From Mycoplana azooxidifex (GTDB lineage Bacteria > Pseudomonadota > Alphaproteobacteria > Rhizobiales > Rhizobiaceae), in the NCBI RefSeq assembly GCF_014196765.1, contig NZ_JACIEE010000008.1:62001-126000 (forward strand): a stretch of 64,000 bases of DNA. Reading direction: 5' to 3'. Below, piece by piece: positions 7,508 through 17,046 of this stretch. The first letter of the stretch is position 1; each line of letters starts with the position of its first letter. The notes under the pieces are model-generated. The model made no database searches and was not told the DNA's origin. It was given only the letters and a program-made list of their open reading frames with translations. Both the position numbers and the translations under genes were made by a program.

Positions 7508-8752
7508 TCATTCCGCCGGGACGATCGCAGCCGGAACCTGCCGGTCGCGCCGGTCGAGCGCCACCGACGTCGCAAACACCAGCATGCCGCAGATTGCCAT
7601 GATGGCGCCGACGAAGCCCATCGAGCCGTAGCCGTAGCCAAGGTCGATGGCGATGCCGCCGAAAAGGGCGCCTAGTGCATTGGCGACGTTGAAGGCCGAG
7701 TGGTTCAGGGCCGCGGCAAGCGTCTGGGCATTGCCGGCGACATCCATCAGTCGCGTCTGCAACGCTGGCCCGACGACGAAGCTGCAGCCGATCAGGAAAC
7801 AGCAGACAAACAGCATGGCCGGGATGTGCGCGGTCAGGGAGAGCGTGACGAGCACGAAGAAATAGACCGTCAGCGACCAGCCGATCGTGCGCATCAGCGA
7901 CAGGTCGGCGAGCTTGGCGCCGAAGATGTTGCCGACGATCATGCCCGAGCCGAAGACGGCCATGATGACCGGAACCATCGACAGGTCGAGCCGGGCGACC
8001 TCGGTGACGATCGGCGAGATATAGGTGAAGACGGCGAACATGCCGCAGAAGCCGGTGGCGGCGATGCCGAGCGTCAGCCACACCTGCTTGCGCTTCAAGG
8101 CCTCCAGTTCGGTAAAGGCGTTGATGCCGACCGGCGCCCTGTCGCGCGGCAGGAAGACGGCGATGAGGCCCACCGTCAGCACGCCGGTGACGCCGACGGC
8201 CGAAAACAGGAACTGCCAGTCGAGGATCTGGCCGAAGAAGGCGGCAAGCGGGGTGCCGATGAGCGTCGCGAGCGTCAGGCCGAGCATCACCTTGCCGACG
8301 GCCTGCGTGCGCCTGTTGACCGGTACCATCGAGGCGGCGACGAGGGCTGCCACGCCGAAATAGGCGCCGTGCGGCAAGCCGGTCAGGAAGCGCATCACGA
8401 TGAAGCTCTCGAAGGTCGGCGCCAGGGCGCTGGCGATATTACCGATCGCAAACACGCTCATCAGCGCCAGAAGCAGGTCGCGCCGGCGGAAGCGCGCCCC
8501 GATGACCGCCAGCAGCGGCGCGCCGACGACGACCCCGAGCGCATAGGCGCTGATGACATAGCCAGCCTGCGCATTGGAGACGCCGAAGGTGGTGGCGACG
8601 TCCGGCAGGAGGCCCATGATGGCGAATTCGCCCGTGCCGATGCCGAAGCTGCCGACGGCGAGCGCGAGGATGATGAGCGACACCGTGAGCGGCGAGACGC
8701 GGGGCTGGTCGGCAAGGGAGGCGGCGTTTGCGGCGGGATGCATTTCGGACAC
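7508..8752 (-). CDS. MFS exporter, DHA1 family (AraJ/YdhP-like)
   Basis: About 414 residues with twelve predicted membrane segments, a drug:H+ antiporter-1 layout and the N-terminal signature GTGEFAIMGLLPDVA found in AraJ/YdhP-type arabinose or drug exporters. The central loop carries FLPRDRAP between helices 6 and 7. The start is ambiguous: GTG at 8752 has GAGAAG five bases upstream, while ATG at 8743 lacks a good site. I chose the GTG. The substrate is not predictable. It is transcribed divergently from the lipid-kinase gene. Confidence 0.9.
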   Translation of the reverse strand: MSEMHPAANAASLADQPRVSPLTVSLIILALAVGSFGIGTGEFAIMGLLPDVATTFGVSNAQAGYVISAYALGVVVGAPLLAVIGARFRRRDLLLALMSVFAIGNIASALAPTFESFIVMRFLTGLPHGAYFGVAALVAASMVPVNRRTQAVGKVMLGLTLATLIGTPLAAFFGQILDWQFLFSAVGVTGVLTVGLIAVFLPRDRAPVGINAFTELEALKRKQVWLTLGIAATGFCGMFAVFTYISPIVTEVARLDLSMVPVIMAVFGSGMIVGNIFGAKLADLSLMRTIGWSLTVYFFVLVTLSLTAHIPAMLFVCCFLIGCSFVVGPALQTRLMDVAGNAQTLAAALNHSAFNVANALGALFGGIAIDLGYGYGSMGFVGAIMAICGMLVFATSVALDRRDRQVPAAIVPAE

Positions 8753-9058
8753 GGAGGCTTCTCGGTGGGCAGCGCAGTGCAAGGGCAGAAGTGCGCGCGA
8801 CCACCCTCCCAGGTGCGGTGCAGGCGTTCCGGCCGACGGCCATGCGTTGAATGAACGACAGGGTTGGACTCTGCGAACAAGCGCGGAGCTTGACGAACGT
8901 TAACATCGTCTGGCGGATTCAGTATTCGCATTTTTGCATGGCAGCACCGCGCCCCATGCGCAGGTGATCGAAGTGGGCTGCCGCTGTTATTTCGCCGCTT
9001 TGCAACTATCTAATGCGGAGCACGTTTGGGGAGGGCGCGAGAAGGACCGGAGAACCCG
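8753..9058. other. Divergent intergenic region, MFS exporter / lipid kinase
   Basis: 306 bases containing promoters for both flanking genes. I see no regulator gene and no obvious dyad. Confidence 0.4.
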
Positions 9059-9997
9059 ATGCGGATTCAGGCGATATTCAACAAGGATGGCGGCACCTTC
9101 CGCACCACCGACATGGAAGCCTATGTCCGCCATGCCGAAAAGGTGTTCGGCGATGCGGGCCACCATCTGGATTGCGACGTCGTCGAGGGGGCCGATATCG
9201 AGATGGCGCTGCGCCGCTGCGCCGACCGCACCGACCTCGACGCCATGCTCGCCGGCGGCGGCGACGGCACGATCTCGGCGGCAGCCGGTTTCGCCTGGGA
9301 AAGCGGCATCTCGCTGGGTGTCGTCCCGGCCGGCACCATGAACCTCTTCGCCCGCTCGCTGCGCATACCGCTCAACATCTGGCACGCGCTCGACGCGCTC
9401 GCCGAAGGCACCGTGGCCGAAGCCGACATCGGCAGCGCCAACGGCCGCGCCTTCGTCCACCAGTTCTCCGCCGGCATGCACGCGCGCATGGTGCGGCTGC
9501 GCAATGCGATGACCTACCGCTCGCGGGTCGGCAAGATGGCGGCCAATGTGCGCGCCGCCATCGGTGTCATGCTGGATCCGCCGGAATTCGAGGTCGAGTT
9601 CGACGTCGACGGCGTGCGCGAGCATCGCAGCGTCTCGGCGATCAACGTCTCCAACAACCGCTTCGGCAACGACGGGCTGCTCTATGCCGAAGACGTGACC
9701 GGCGGCCATCTCGGCTTCTACGTCGCCAATCCGCTGACGTCCCGCGGCGTGGCCAGGCTCGCCGCCGACATCATGCGCGGCAAGCTGCGCGAGAACGCGG
9801 ACGTGACCGAGATGACCGGCAGCGCCGTCGACCTGCACTTCCCCAAGATCGACCGCGCCGTCAATTGCGTCATCGACGGCGAGCTCCTGCCGATGGGCAA
9901 GGACGTCTCCCTGCGCCTGCATGCCGGCGAACTGAAGGTGATCGTCCCGCGCGTCGAGGCGCAGCAGTCCTCGCCGACCACCGAGGCGGCGGCGTGA
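9059..9997 (+). CDS. Diacylglycerol/sphingosine-kinase-family lipid kinase
   Basis: 312 residues of the DAGK-catalytic family. The nucleotide-binding GGGDGT is at residues 66-71, followed by GVVPAGTMNLFAR, the family's second conserved loop. Members phosphorylate diacylglycerol or related lipids at the inner membrane (YegS, DgkB type). The C-terminal half keeps the beta-sandwich pattern ending in ...CVIDGELLPMG. The ATG at 9059 follows GGAGAACCCG. It ends 12 bases from the convergent glutamine-synthetase-like gene. The lipid substrate is not known. Confidence 0.87.
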   Translation: MRIQAIFNKDGGTFRTTDMEAYVRHAEKVFGDAGHHLDCDVVEGADIEMALRRCADRTDLDAMLAGGGDGTISAAAGFAWESGISLGVVPAGTMNLFARSLRIPLNIWHALDALAEGTVAEADIGSANGRAFVHQFSAGMHARMVRLRNAMTYRSRVGKMAANVRAAIGVMLDPPEFEVEFDVDGVREHRSVSAINVSNNRFGNDGLLYAEDVTGGHLGFYVANPLTSRGVARLAADIMRGKLRENADVTEMTGSAVDLHFPKIDRAVNCVIDGELLPMGKDVSLRLHAGELKVIVPRVEAQQSSPTTEAAA

Positions 9998-10009
9998 TCT
10001 GCTGAAGCC

Positions 10010-11368
10010 TCAGATCCGCGGCAGATACGTCTGGTAGTCGAAGTCCGAAACCGTGCGCAGGTAGGTGATCGCTTCCTTGCGCTTGGTGTCGCCGTAGAGC
10101 TTGCGGTAGGGCTCGCCGAACACGTCGGCGATGAAGGGAGAGGCGGAGAATTCATCCACGGCGGTGAGAAAGTCGTGCGTCAGCCGCGGCACGCCGATCG
10201 GGTCCTTGCCGGGTTCCGTCGCCGGGCCCGGATCGAGGTCGTCGTCGAGGCCGAGCAGGATGCCGCCGAGGATGGCGGTCAGAAGCAGGTAGGGATTGAC
10301 GTCGGCGCCGGCGACGCGGTGCTCGACGCGGGCGGCCGGGCCGTCCTTGTCGGGAATGCGGATCGCAGTCCCGCGGTGGCCGAAGCCCCAGTCGATATCC
10401 ACCGGCGCGAACGAACCCGGCTGGAAGCGGCGATAGGAATTGGCGAACGGGGCGAAGATCAACTGCGCCTCGCGCATCGTCTTCAGCATGCCGGCCGTGA
10501 CCGATTTCAGCTTCGCCGGATCCCCGCCCTTGGCGTCGAGGATGTTGCGGCCGTCCCTGTCGAGAATGCTCGCATGCACGTGCAGGCCGGAGCCCGCCTG
10601 GTCGGCATAGGGCTTGGCCATGCAGGTGGATTTCAGCCCGTGCCGGCGGGCGGCCTGCTCGACCACGCGCTTCAGGTAGATGCAGTCGTCGGCAGCCGCC
10701 AGCGCGTCCGGCCGGTGCAGCAGGTTGATCTCGAACTGGCCGTGGCCGAATTCTGCTGTCGTCGCATCCGCCGGCAGCTCCATCTCGCGCGCATAGGCCC
10801 GCACCGTCTGCAGGTAGTCGTCCAGCGCGTCGACCGCGCTCATGTCGTAGAGCTGGAAGCCGTTAGGCTGGTCACGATACATCAGCCGTTCCGGCGGTCG
10901 CGGCTTGCCGGTGGTGCGCCAGTCGTCCTGCACCACGTAGAATTCCAGCTCGGTCGCCACCACCGGCGTCAGCCCGCGCTCCTCGAAGCGTTTCAGCAGG
11001 TTCGACAGGATCGCGCGCGGGCACATGAAGCTCGGCGTGCCGTCGAGTTCGTGCATGGTCGCCAGCACCTGCTTCGAGCCGGTCGGCGCCCAGGGCATGG
11101 CGGCGAGCGAGCGGCGGTCGGGCACGCATTCGCCGTCCGGGTCGCCCACCGAAAGCGACAGCCCGGTGATGTCGTCGTTGTCGTCGCCCCAGATGTCGAG
11201 CGACTGGGTGGAGGAGGGCAGGCGCACGGTGCCGTCCCAGACCTTCTTCTCCGCCTCCAGCGGGATCTGCTTGCCGCGCAGGTCGCCGTTCATGCCGACC
11301 AGCAGGATTTCGATACGGGGCGGGGCATTGGCGGGCACGTTGGTGCGCGCCGGGATGTCGTTGGTCAT
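10010..11368 (-). CDS. Glutamine-synthetase-family enzyme, gamma-glutamyl-polyamine synthetase type
   Basis: 452 residues with the GS catalytic fold: ATELEFYVV carries metal-binding Glu residues, GHGQFEINLL and AGSGLHVHASI are the classic GS blocks, and RVEHRVAGADVNPYL is the ATP/substrate Arg block. The N-terminal domain is of the PuuA/SpuI/GlnT type, not that of the housekeeping GlnA, which is about 470 residues and carries an adenylylation Tyr block. Such enzymes ligate glutamate to putrescine or another amine. The divergent class III aminotransferase gene supports a polyamine catabolic role. Exact amine unknown. Confidence 0.85.
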   Translation of the reverse strand: MTNDIPARTNVPANAPPRIEILLVGMNGDLRGKQIPLEAEKKVWDGTVRLPSSTQSLDIWGDDNDDITGLSLSVGDPDGECVPDRRSLAAMPWAPTGSKQVLATMHELDGTPSFMCPRAILSNLLKRFEERGLTPVVATELEFYVVQDDWRTTGKPRPPERLMYRDQPNGFQLYDMSAVDALDDYLQTVRAYAREMELPADATTAEFGHGQFEINLLHRPDALAAADDCIYLKRVVEQAARRHGLKSTCMAKPYADQAGSGLHVHASILDRDGRNILDAKGGDPAKLKSVTAGMLKTMREAQLIFAPFANSYRRFQPGSFAPVDIDWGFGHRGTAIRIPDKDGPAARVEHRVAGADVNPYLLLTAILGGILLGLDDDLDPGPATEPGKDPIGVPRLTHDFLTAVDEFSASPFIADVFGEPYRKLYGDTKRKEAITYLRTVSDFDYQTYLPRI

Positions 11369-11594
11369 GATCAGTATTCGCCTCGGGCAGGTTCCTGCAG
11401 GACATCAAGGTTTAGGCGATTCTCGCGTCGCTCTCTTGCCAAATGCCTGTTACATGGGCATTTTCCTAGCCTATTCTGACCCGCCGTTCAATGAGTGCGG
11501 TCGCTTTCGCAGGCTTTGGGGAGAAGCCGGCGAAACCCCGCAGTTCCCCGCAACGTCCCCGTGGGCATCCGCCTGAAGACCGAGGAAATCTTCC

Positions 11595-12965
11595 ATGTCG
11601 AACCTGTCTGCCGCCGCCTCCAATCTCGGTGCGCTCGATGCCGCCCACCACATCCATCCCTTCTCGGACATGCAGAAGCTGAACGCCGCCGGCACCCGCA
11701 TCATCGAGCGCGGCGAGGGCTGCTACATCTTCGACAACCACGGCAAGAAGTATCTGGACGGCTTCGCGGGGCTCTGGTGCGTCAACGTCGGCTACGGCCG
11801 CAAGGAGATCACCGAGGCGGTGATGCGGCAGATGAACGAACTACCCTACTACAACACCTTCTTCGGCACCACGACGCCGCCGACGGTGCTGCTGGCGCAG
11901 AAGATCACGTCCCATGCCGGTCCGAACATCAACCGCGTCTTCTTCACCGGCTCCGGCTCGGAGGCCAACGACACCTGGTTCCGTATGGCCCGCGTCTACT
12001 GGGCGACCCTCGGCAAGCCGGAAAAGAAGATGGTGATCGCCCGGCGCAACGGCTATCACGGCTCCACCGTGGTCGGCGCCTCGCTGGGCGGCATGAAATA
12101 CATGCACGAGCAGGGCGCGCTGCCGATCGAGGGCATCGTCCATATCGGCCAACCCTACTGGTACGGCGAGGGCGCCGATCTTTCGCCGGCGGAATTCGGC
12201 CTGAAAGTCGCACGCGAGCTGGAGGCCAAGATCGACGAACTCGGCGAGGACAATGTCGCAGCCTTCGTCGCCGAGCCGATCCAGGGTGCCGGCGGGGTCA
12301 TCGTGCCGCCGGAAACCTACTGGCCGGAGATCGCCCGCATCTGCAAGGCGAGGAACATCCTGCTCGTCGTCGACGAGGTCATCTGCGGCTTCGGCCGCAC
12401 TGGCCAGTGGTTCGGCCACCAGCATTTCGGCGTCGAGCCGGATCTGGCGCCGATCGCCAAGGGCCTGTCGTCCGGCTACCTGCCGATCGGCGGCGTCATG
12501 GTCTCCGATCGCGTCGGCGAGGTGCTGGTCAACGAGGTCGGCGACTTCAACCACGGCTTCACCTATTCCGGCCACCCGGTCTGTGCCGCCGCAGCGCTGG
12601 AAAACCTGCGCATCATCGAGGACGAGAAGCTGGTTGAGCGCGTCCGCGACGACGTCGGCCCCTATCTCGCAGCCGGTCTGAAGTCGCTGGAGGATCACCC
12701 GATGGTCGGGCAGACCCAGTGCGTCGGCCTGATGGCGGCCGTGCAGCTTGTCGAGGACAAGGCGGACCGCAAGCGCTTCGAAGACAAGGAGAAGGCCGGC
12801 ATCGAGGTGCGCAACCACTGCCTCGCAAATGGCCTCGTGCTCCGCGCCACCGGCGACCGCATGCTCTATTCCCCGCCGCTGGTGATTTCCCGCTCCGAGA
12901 TCGACGACATGATCACGATCACCCGCAACGGGCTGGATCACGCGTGGAAGGTGATGCAGGGGTGA
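11595..12965 (+). CDS. Class III (omega) aminotransferase, putrescine/polyamine:pyruvate type
   Basis: 456 residues, PLP-dependent fold type I. Visible are GSGSEANDTWFRMAR (PLP phosphate region near 120), NGYHGSTV, Asp260 in VVDEVICGFGRTG, and the Schiff-base Lys289 in PIAKGLSSGYLPIGG. It resembles SpuC/omega-amino-acid:pyruvate aminotransferases that convert putrescine or similar amines to aldehydes. It faces a GS-like polyamine-glutamylating enzyme across 226 bases, suggesting a shared divergent promoter region and two routes of polyamine degradation. Confidence 0.9.
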   Translation: MSNLSAAASNLGALDAAHHIHPFSDMQKLNAAGTRIIERGEGCYIFDNHGKKYLDGFAGLWCVNVGYGRKEITEAVMRQMNELPYYNTFFGTTTPPTVLLAQKITSHAGPNINRVFFTGSGSEANDTWFRMARVYWATLGKPEKKMVIARRNGYHGSTVVGASLGGMKYMHEQGALPIEGIVHIGQPYWYGEGADLSPAEFGLKVARELEAKIDELGEDNVAAFVAEPIQGAGGVIVPPETYWPEIARICKARNILLVVDEVICGFGRTGQWFGHQHFGVEPDLAPIAKGLSSGYLPIGGVMVSDRVGEVLVNEVGDFNHGFTYSGHPVCAAAALENLRIIEDEKLVERVRDDVGPYLAAGLKSLEDHPMVGQTQCVGLMAAVQLVEDKADRKRFEDKEKAGIEVRNHCLANGLVLRATGDRMLYSPPLVISRSEIDDMITITRNGLDHAWKVMQG

Positions 12966-13002
12966 GGGGAGCGGGCGTCGCGCGAACAAGTCGCCAACGT
13001 TT

Positions 13003-13120
13003 CCGTCATGCCGGACTTGATCCGGCATCCAGTCGCGCCGCGTCTGCGGCGCGGGAAACGCTCTTCACGCGCAAGGACTTGCGCGGGCTGGATCCCGGGT
13101 CAAGCCCGGGATGACGGCGG
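13003..13120. repeat. RIME-like intergenic mosaic repeat, copy 1
   Basis: About 115 bases made of nested palindromes: CCGGACTTGATCCGG, GCGCCGCGTCTGCGGCGC, GCGCAAGGACTTGCGC and CCCGGGTCAAGCCCGGG, bounded by GTCAT ... ATGAC ends. This is the pattern of Rhizobium-specific intergenic mosaic elements. It sits between convergent genes. A second copy in opposite orientation is at 20573-20690. Confidence 0.8.
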
Positions 13121-13205
13121 AGTGAGTTGCTGCGCCTCACGCTGCGGCCGGCTGGGAAAACATTGGCGGCTCCGGTCACAGCCGCCACGCGGGCCGTTCC
13201 GGCGC

Positions 13206-14708
13206 CTATTCCCCCGCCGGGTATACCCACGCATAGCTGATGCTGTAGCGGTCGCCGTCGTGGCCGAAATGGTAGGGCAGCTCCATCCGGTGCAGGTCCG
13301 GGGCGGCCGCCGGCTTGCCCTTGCCGAAGCGGGCGGCATCGTCGAGAATTTCCTGCGCCACCTCGGCCGCCGTGCCGTCTTCGTTGCGCCAGACGACCAA
13401 GACCGGCGACTGTGCGCTCCAGGCTGCGTCGGGCGCGAAGCCGGCATAGTCCTCCGAGACGACCGGCACGCCGGGAAACTGCAGGCGCAGGTTGCCGGCC
13501 AGGTGGGTGTCGTCGGCGAGGATGACCGCCGGCGTGATGCCCTCTTCGGCGATATGCCGGGCGAAGGCATCGTAGGGGACATTCAGTTTCTGGTAGTCGC
13601 CGGTCAAGCCTGCCGCCGCGACACGGCCGAACAGGATCGCCGGAACGGCGATCATCACCGCCGCCGCGAACGGCGCAAAGCGCTTCAGCTGCAGCGGATC
13701 GGCACGGCCGGCGGCTTCCACCTTCAGGCAGAGATAGAGCGGCAGCACCAGCAACAGCGGCGTCAGCCAGCGGTCCTTGATGTGCGCCGCCCCGGCAAAG
13801 AGGATCAGCAGCAGCAGCGCCAGAAGGAAAAAGGCCATCATCAATTCGATCAGCCCCGTCCAGCGGTTGCCGGCAGACAGCGCCTTCCACAGGTCGCTTC
13901 GAAAGACGATCGCGAACACCGCCACGGTCACTGCCGAGAAGCCGAGGACCGCCGTGACGAGCGACAGCAGGCCCTCGATGATTTGCGAGGAAATCCCCGT
14001 GCTGCCGTCTGACAGCTTGTCCATCGTGCCCCCCGAGGCGAGCGTGAGGTGATCGAGCAGCCACAGCGCATGTGGTGCCACGATGGCGAGGCTGGCAATG
14101 GCCGTCAGAAGCAGCCGCCAGTCGAACAGCCGCTGCCGCCACTCGCGGTCGAACACGATGGCCAGAAGGCCGGCGGCCGGAAGCAGGGCGAAATTGTACT
14201 TCGCGATCATGCCGATGCCGATGGCAATGCCGGTCACGAGGTAGGAGAGGGCGGTCGGCGCGGCGAGCGTGCGCAGGAACCCGTAGAGGAACAGTGCTGA
14301 GGCAAAGACGACGGCGACGGTGTGGGTGAGGTCGCGCTGCGCCTCAAAGGCGATCTGCGGGATCGTCAAGAGCGACAGGGTCGCGATGATCGCGAGGTCG
14401 CGCTCCTTCAGGACCGTGCGGGCCGCGAGCCCGTAGGCGAGATAGGCGGCAAACAGCATCAGGTTCTTCAGGAGGCTGATCGCGAAGACGCCCGGCCCCG
14501 TCACCTGGATCAGCGCGTATTGCAGCCAGTTGTAGAAGGGCGGCTGGGTGTCGTAGCCGGCGGCGAGCCATTGCGACAGCAGGATCTGCTGCGCCTCGTC
14601 GCGCTCAAGCGAATCCGGCAATGCCATCCGCACCAGGAAATTGACGGCAAAGTACGCCGCCAGCAGGACGAAGACGGCGTTCGGCGTCGCGCGCAGGAAG
14701 CGGGTCAT
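13206..14708 (-). CDS. Glycosyltransferase family 39-like membrane protein (ArnT/dolichyl-P-mannose mannosyltransferase type)
   Basis: A 500-residue multi-span membrane protein. The first periplasmic loop has the acidic motif SLERDEAQQ, expected for GT-C enzymes that transfer a sugar from a polyprenyl-phosphate donor, and QPPFYNWLQY is also typical of this family. A soluble C-terminal periplasmic part ends in YSISYAWVYPAGE. Its start codon lies one base after the stop of the GT2 gene (GTGAGATG), so the two are surely co-translated. Together they would make and use an undecaprenyl-phosphate sugar. The acceptor could be lipid A, another lipid or a polysaccharide. Confidence 0.87.
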   Translation of the reverse strand: MTRFLRATPNAVFVLLAAYFAVNFLVRMALPDSLERDEAQQILLSQWLAAGYDTQPPFYNWLQYALIQVTGPGVFAISLLKNLMLFAAYLAYGLAARTVLKERDLAIIATLSLLTIPQIAFEAQRDLTHTVAVVFASALFLYGFLRTLAAPTALSYLVTGIAIGIGMIAKYNFALLPAAGLLAIVFDREWRQRLFDWRLLLTAIASLAIVAPHALWLLDHLTLASGGTMDKLSDGSTGISSQIIEGLLSLVTAVLGFSAVTVAVFAIVFRSDLWKALSAGNRWTGLIELMMAFFLLALLLLILFAGAAHIKDRWLTPLLLVLPLYLCLKVEAAGRADPLQLKRFAPFAAAVMIAVPAILFGRVAAAGLTGDYQKLNVPYDAFARHIAEEGITPAVILADDTHLAGNLRLQFPGVPVVSEDYAGFAPDAAWSAQSPVLVVWRNEDGTAAEVAQEILDDAARFGKGKPAAAPDLHRMELPYHFGHDGDRYSISYAWVYPAGE

Positions 14709-14709
14709 C

Positions 14710-15732
14710 TCACGGACCGCGGAATGTCTGCCGCACGATGTAGTTCGGCGTGTCGTCGTCGCGGAAATAGGTCCGCGCGATCATTTCCGACAGGATGCCG
14801 GTGGTGATCAACTGGACCGACGACAGGAACAGCATGACCCCGACGATGAGCAGCGGACGGGTGCCAATGTCGTGGCCGAAGAGGAACTTGTCGACGAACA
14901 GATAGGCGAGGATCAACGAACTCAGCGCCCCGGTGGCAAGCCCGATCGAGCCGAAGAAGTGCCCCGGCCGCGCCTTGTAGCGCATGAAGAACAGCACGGA
15001 GAGAAGGTCGAGGATCACCCGGAAGGTCCTCGAGATGCCGTATTTCGAGGTGCCGAGCGTGCGCGGGTGATGGGTGACGACCATCTCGCCGATGCGCGAG
15101 CTCGGCACGACGCCGGCGACCCAGGCGGGGATGAAGCGGTGCATCTCGCCCATCAGCTTGACCTGCTTGATGATCGAGGCGCGGTAGATCTTCAGGCTGC
15201 AGCCGTAGTCGTGCAGGCGCACGCCGGTGATCCGCCCGATCAGCGCATTGGCGCACCACGAAGGGATCTTGCGCAGAAACAGCCCGTCCTTGCGATTCTT
15301 GCGCCAGCCGACGAGCAGGTCGAGCTGGCGGTCTTCGAGCGCCTTGGCCATGGCGCGGATGTCGGCCGGGTCGTTCTGCAGGTCGCCGTCGAGTGTGGCG
15401 ATCAGGCGTCCGCGGGCGGCGTCGATGCCGGCCTGCATGGCCGCCGTCTGGCCGAAATTGCGCTGGAGTTCGACGATCGCCATGTTCAGGTCGGGAAGGA
15501 CGAGCGCTTCGCGCGCCTTCAGGAGCGTGGCGTCGGTACTGCCGTCGTCAACGAGGATCAGTTCCCACGAATGTTCGTAGCCGGCCATCGCCTCGCGGAT
15601 GCGCGCGATCAGAGGCCCGACGCTCTCTTCTTCGTTGAACACGGGAACGACGAGCGAAATCTCGATGCCGGCCGGCTGAAGCTCGACCGCGGCGATGGTG
15701 TGTGGATTTTCCTGCAACGCTTCTTTCTCCAC
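14710..15732 (-). CDS. Family 2 glycosyltransferase (ArnC/DPM1-like, undecaprenyl-phosphate glycosyltransferase)
   Basis: 340 residues. The N-terminal GT-A domain shows VVPVFNEEESV, LVDDGSTD (61-68) and TLDGDLQNDP (the metal-binding DxD near 115-117). Two C-terminal membrane segments follow, as in ArnC, GtrB and DPM1-type enzymes that load a sugar onto undecaprenyl phosphate. The start is uncertain: GTG at 15732 gives the longest form, while a TTG ten codons on sits behind a better GGAGAAAG site. It is followed immediately by the GT39-like gene and is divergent from the flippase-like gene. Confidence 0.9.
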   Translation of the reverse strand: MEKEALQENPHTIAAVELQPAGIEISLVVPVFNEEESVGPLIARIREAMAGYEHSWELILVDDGSTDATLLKAREALVLPDLNMAIVELQRNFGQTAAMQAGIDAARGRLIATLDGDLQNDPADIRAMAKALEDRQLDLLVGWRKNRKDGLFLRKIPSWCANALIGRITGVRLHDYGCSLKIYRASIIKQVKLMGEMHRFIPAWVAGVVPSSRIGEMVVTHHPRTLGTSKYGISRTFRVILDLLSVLFFMRYKARPGHFFGSIGLATGALSSLILAYLFVDKFLFGHDIGTRPLLIVGVMLFLSSVQLITTGILSEMIARTYFRDDDTPNYIVRQTFRGP

Positions 15733-15807
15733 TCCGGCGGAGTTCTTTCATCATGCGGATCGTGATAACACGCGCCCGCAACCTGACGAGGGAAACCCAG
15801 CACTTAT

Positions 15808-16788
15808 ATGAGTTCCGCGCCGAATTCCAGCCGACCGTCCGGGCTATCCCGTCTCGCACGCCGCCATGCCATGACGCTGCTGACGCTCGCCTGCCTTGTC
15901 GCCTATCTCGCCTTCGTCGAGTGGCAGTGGGGCTGGAGCCGGCTGCTGGTGCAATGGGAGAAGGTCGGCGCCTGGACGACGCTCGCCGCCCTCTCGCTGC
16001 TGACGGCCACCTATCTCGTGCGCACCCAGCGCATCTACGACTACTTCCCGGCCGAGACGGCGGGGCAATTTCTCAAGCTGTTCCGGCTGACCCAGGTTCA
16101 CAACCTGCTCAACATCATGCTGCCGTTCCGGGCCGGGGAGACCAGCTTCCCGATCCTGATGCGATCGCAGTTCGCAGTCCCCCTGCCGCGGGCGACGGCG
16201 GCGTTACTGGTCATGCGGCTGCTCGACCTGCACGCCCTTTGTGTCGCCGCCGGCATCGGGCTGGTGCTCAACGCCGGCAACCATGCGCTCGCCTGGCTGC
16301 TCTGGGCGCTCTTCCTCGTCTGCCCGCTCGCCTTCTTCGCCGCCAAGGGGCCGATCTTCCGGCTGCTGAAAGGCCACCTGTCCGGCAAGCTGGAGCGGTT
16401 GCTGGACGAGGTCGAGGCCGGCGTTCCAGCCGATACGCGCGGCTTCGTCCGCGCCTGGGGCTTCACCGTGCTGAACTGGGGCGTCAAGGTGCTGGTGCTC
16501 GCCTGGGTGCTGGGCTTGCTTGGCGTCTCGCCCTTCGCTGCCACCTTCGGCGGCGCGCTCGGCGGCGAGCTGTCTTCCGTGCTTCCCTTCCATGCGCCGG
16601 GCGGCGTCGGCACCTATCCCGCCGGCATCACCGCCGGTGCCCTGGCCTTCGGTGCCGACGGCGGCCGGGCGGCACTGTCATCGATGGCGGAGGCCGCAAT
16701 CAACGCGCACCTGATGATCGTCGCCAGCGCCTGCCTCGGCACGGCGCTGTCGGTGGTGTTGTCATGGATCCCGGCAAAGGCCCACTGA
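15808..16788 (+). CDS. Lysylphosphatidylglycerol-synthase-like TM protein (UPF0104, flippase-like)
   Basis: A 326-residue polytopic membrane protein of the UPF0104/AglD2-like family with the conserved FRAGETSFPILM block and the GGVGTYPAG block near the end. Homologues beside GT2 and GT39 genes are thought to take part in lipid-linked sugar translocation or regulation; no biochemical function is firmly established. It diverges from the GT2 gene across 75 bases, forming a compact three-gene module. Confidence 0.82.
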   Translation: MSSAPNSSRPSGLSRLARRHAMTLLTLACLVAYLAFVEWQWGWSRLLVQWEKVGAWTTLAALSLLTATYLVRTQRIYDYFPAETAGQFLKLFRLTQVHNLLNIMLPFRAGETSFPILMRSQFAVPLPRATAALLVMRLLDLHALCVAAGIGLVLNAGNHALAWLLWALFLVCPLAFFAAKGPIFRLLKGHLSGKLERLLDEVEAGVPADTRGFVRAWGFTVLNWGVKVLVLAWVLGLLGVSPFAATFGGALGGELSSVLPFHAPGGVGTYPAGITAGALAFGADGGRAALSSMAEAAINAHLMIVASACLGTALSVVLSWIPAKAH

Positions 16789-16838
16789 CGGCACAGCTTT
16801 TCGGACCTTGGCAATCACAGCACTCGGCGGTTGCCTCT

Positions 16839-16994
16839 ACCCCCCTCTGCCCTGCCGGGCATCTCCCCCTCAAGGGGGGAGATCGAACCGCGGCACCGTC
16901 TCGCCCAAGACAGGTCTTGCTATCGGAATGGCACCGGCGCGCCTTGCTGATCTCCCCCCCTGAGGGGGAGATGCCCGGCAGGGCAGAGGGGGGT
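16839..16994. repeat. Long inverted repeat between convergent genes
   Basis: Arms of 46 bases (16839-16884 and 16949-16994) are near-perfect inverted copies built from CCCTCTGCCCTGCCGGGCA and CTCCCCCTCAAGGGGG modules. They enclose 64 unrelated bases. The same CCTGCCGGGCA module forms the ends of the element at 30120-30413. Each arm can also fold on itself. Confidence 0.85.
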
Positions 16995-17046
16995 ATTCCG
17001 AATTCGTCGTGTACCGTGGAACTTCCCGATTTCGGGATGATATCTC

